Origin: Bryobacteraceae bacterium
GTDB taxonomy: Bacteria; Acidobacteriota; Terriglobia; Bryobacterales; Bryobacteraceae
Length of the DNA: 7,520 nt
Reading direction: 5' to 3'
Assembly (NCBI GenBank): GCA_947456995.1
Contig: CANGVB010000161.1
Coordinates: 1 to 7,520 of the forward strand
The notes beneath the pieces are model-generated. The model made no database searches, was not told the DNA's origin, and worked only from the letters and a program-made list of their open reading frames with translations. Positions 5,919-7,520 of the stretch are shown in pieces. The translations under genes were made by a program, and so were the position numbers. How positions within the stretch are numbered: the first letter of the stretch is position 1; each line of letters opens with the position of its first letter.

Positions 5919-6926
5919 CTAGGCAGCGCTGGATTTCGGCGTGCCTGAAATCCTGGCCTGGGGCTCAGATTCGTTGCGGCGGAATCGGGCCAGGATCGCT
6001 TCAATTGCTGTGCGGGCAGAAGCGTTTGCAGCTACTGCGGCACTCTTTTCTTTTTCGTTGTAGGAAGGAATCGATAGCGCCGCAACGGCGAAGCCTTCTT
6101 CGGCCACAGGCACGGCAGTCATTGCGGCGGCCTGCTCAACTACCTTGCCGGCATCCTGGAGATCTTCGGGCACTGCGCGACCGGTACCGCACCAGCGGAT
6201 GGTCAGAGTGCTGAGGTCCTTCATTTCTGGAGCGGCAAGATCCATTCGGGCCTCGTCGAGGTGAGTTGGCAATAGATACTCCGGGCGGAAACGTGAGTAG
6301 GCTTTGCGGCAATTGGTGAGGTAAGTCGTGGAGTAAGTTGCAGACAGAACCAGATGGATTTCAGGCCGGGCCAGGGCTTCCATGGCGTATTGTGTCTCAG
6401 CCGAAAGCACTTCGTTGCCTTCGAGCGCAGCTGTGTCGACAAGGATCAGGTCTGCGTTTGCAAACTGCTTCAGCGCAGCCTGGAATCCTTCCTGGCTATC
6501 GACTTCGGTAAAGGGGATCCCGGCAATTTCGCAATAGGAGCGGACAAAATCAGTACCGCCGACCCTTCCCGAATCCCAGCTCAAAACTGCTGGAGAAAGC
6601 CCCAGGGTGAACTTGGAATGGATTGCAATTTTTGAGCAGGCCGAACTTTTGCCAGCCCCGCTCGGGCCAACCAGAAACATGACCCGGGCTGGCTGGATCG
6701 AGGCTTGTGCCTGCACAATGCGGGCTGAGGGAGCAGGCTTGGCTTCGATTGCTGGTTGCGCGTCGGGATTGTCTGCCACTGCGCAAACAACCTCATATTT
6801 GCCGTAGTGGCGAAATTCGGCTGGGGCTTCGCGAGTGTTGAGAATGAGCGCATCTTCGCCCATCTCTTTACCGGCGCTCTGCAGCGCCACGTCCATCGAA
6901 TCGGCATAGAAGGATTTGATTTTCAT
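5919..6926 (-). CDS. flhF: Flagellar SRP-like GTPase FlhF, with altered GTPase motifs
   Basis: FlhF is the third SRP-family GTPase and sets flagellar placement and number. The first 35 residues (MKIKSFYADSMDVAL..., GEDALILNTRE) are the FlhF signature. The P-loop GPSGAGKSS is at 87-95. The segment usually reading DTYR...A...L..YAEILGIP reads DSGRVGGTDFVRSYCEIAGIP at 118-138. The G3 motif, usually DTAGR, reads DTAAL at 164-168. The G4 motif, usually TKLDE, reads THLDE at 221-225. The closing element GTGRAVPEDL (247-256) matches the family GTGQxVPEDL. A tail of about 75 residues after it has low complexity and is Ala-rich. At 335 residues it is on the short side, because the region between the N-terminal segment and the G domain is brief (about 51-80). 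The start codon lies 17 nt after flhA. The identity is secure; whether it hydrolyses or even binds GTP normally is open. Confidence 0.93.
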   Translation of the reverse strand: MKIKSFYADSMDVALQSAGKEMGEDALILNTREAPAEFRHYGKYEVVCAVADNPDAQPAIEAKPAPSARIVQAQASIQPARVMFLVGPSGAGKSSACSKIAIHSKFTLGLSPAVLSWDSGRVGGTDFVRSYCEIAGIPFTEVDSQEGFQAALKQFANADLILVDTAALEGNEVLSAETQYAMEALARPEIHLVLSATYSTTYLTNCRKAYSRFRPEYLLPTHLDEARMDLAAPEMKDLSTLTIRWCGTGRAVPEDLQDAGKVVEQAAAMTAVPVAEEGFAVAALSIPSYNEKEKSAAVAANASARTAIEAILARFRRNESEPQARISGTPKSSAA

Positions 6927-6943
6927 GGTCGTTTCTCTTTCGC

Positions 6944-7520
6944 CTAGATTTGACCTAACGAGGTGACGTGAATGCCCGATGCGATTTCAGAATGGGAAAT
7001 GACCGTCAGATTCGGGAATGTCGATTCGGTCAACTGTCTCAGAAAGAAACGTGCGTTCGAACCCGTCAGGATCACGCCCGAAGCCATTGGGTTTTCAAAG
7101 GCCTGTTTGAAACGGGAAAGCAGATCGCGGACGCGGGCTGGAGGTGCAGTCAGGTTGCTGTTGAATTCGCCATGCTCGACCGAAGATTCGAGCTCCTGCT
7201 CGAGTTCTGGGTTGAGAAGCCAGGCGTTGAGCTCGGTTCCAGCGCTCAGAAGCTGCTTGGTGATTGTGCGGCGGATGGCCTGCCGGACAAACTCTGTAAT
7301 GAGGGTTGGGTTCCGTGTCATGGCCCCGCCTTCGCTCATGGCTTCCAGAATGGAAACGCCGTCCCGGATTGAAACTCGTTCTCGCAACAAATTCTGCAAT
7401 ATCTTCTGCACGGTACTCAATGGAAGCAATTTGGGGACCAAATCCTCGACCAGCTTTGGAGTCTCTTCAGCGACACGGTCGACGTAGCGTTTTGCGTCCT
7501 GTCTGGTGAAGATCTCTGAG
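6944..7520 (-). CDS. flhA: Flagellar biosynthesis protein FlhA, C-terminal part (5' end outside window)
   Basis: FlhA is the large integral membrane component of the flagellar type III export gate; its cytoplasmic domain forms the nonameric docking ring for export chaperones. Only the last 191 residues are present, because the frame runs off the window edge. The visible part is the C-terminal half of the cytoplasmic domain. It includes the highly conserved EIFTRQDAKRYVD stretch and then VPKLLPLSTVQKILQNLLRERVSIRD followed by ILEAMSE, which is a family signature. A full-length protein would be about 690 residues. The TTG at 7441 is internal, since conserved sequence continues upstream of it. 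The stop TAG is at 6944-6946, and flhF starts 17 nt later, so the two are almost certainly in one operon. No export-gate transmembrane segments fall within the window. Confidence 0.95.
   Translation of the reverse strand, partial: SEIFTRQDAKRYVDRVAEETPKLVEDLVPKLLPLSTVQKILQNLLRERVSIRDGVSILEAMSEGGAMTRNPTLITEFVRQAIRRTITKQLLSAGTELNAWLLNPELEQELESSVEHGEFNSNLTAPPARVRDLLSRFKQAFENPMASGVILTGSNARFFLRQLTESTFPNLTVISHSEIASGIHVTSLGQI

Noticed and set aside
5919..6926. FlhF considered as a decaying pseudogene because of altered GTPase motifs
   Set aside because: The frame is intact, the N-terminal signature, P-loop and VPEDL element are preserved, and it sits in a tightly packed operon, so altered function is more likely than decay.
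6972..7487. Plus-strand open frame of 171 codons opposite flhA
   Set aside because: The minus strand encodes highly conserved FlhA sequence throughout. The plus-strand translation has no recognisable family.

Overview
The window reads as ordinary chromosomal DNA from a flagellated Gram-negative-type bacterium, most likely an Acidobacteriota member of the Solibacter/Bryobacter sort. That assignment is an inference. It rests on the style of the S1 protein, on a zinc-finger anti-sigma factor fused to HEAT-like repeats, and on the derived flagellar gene order; no 16S or other marker is present. Coding density is very high. I see no tRNA, rRNA, CRISPR array, insertion sequence or other mobile element.

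Region 1 (1-3834, plus strand). The 3' part of rpsA (ribosomal protein S1) comes first. It is followed closely by an envelope-stress-like cassette. This contains an ECF sigma factor, then a membrane anti-sigma factor whose start codon overlaps the sigma stop (ATGA), with an N-terminal HxxxCxxC zinc finger, one transmembrane helix and a C-terminal HEAT-like repeat domain. The last gene encodes an exported protein with two PDZ domains and no protease domain. The order resembles rpoE-rseA-mucD/degP, but with a protease-free PDZ protein in the DegP position.

Region 2 (3853-7520, minus strand). This is the distal end of a flagellar operon, converging on region 1. In transcription order it holds the flhA 3' end, flhF, a sigma-28 gene (fliA/sigD), a FliN-type switch protein with a long extra N-terminal domain, and a small membrane-anchored protein with a helix-turn-helix-like tail. 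Gaps between genes are 6-29 nt, so they are very probably co-transcribed. The order flhA-flhF-(no flhG)-sigD-fliN-small membrane protein recalls the end of the Bacillus fla/che operon (flhA-flhF-flhG-...-sigD-swrB), with flhG missing from its usual place. The FlhF here has an intact P-loop but altered downstream GTPase motifs.

The two blocks meet at an 18-bp convergent junction. A bulged hairpin followed by TTTT there could terminate the plus-strand transcript. The points most worth a second look are the HEAT-fused anti-sigma factor with its PDZ-only partner, the degenerate FlhF together with the absent flhG, and the SwrB-like protein that ends the flagellar operon.
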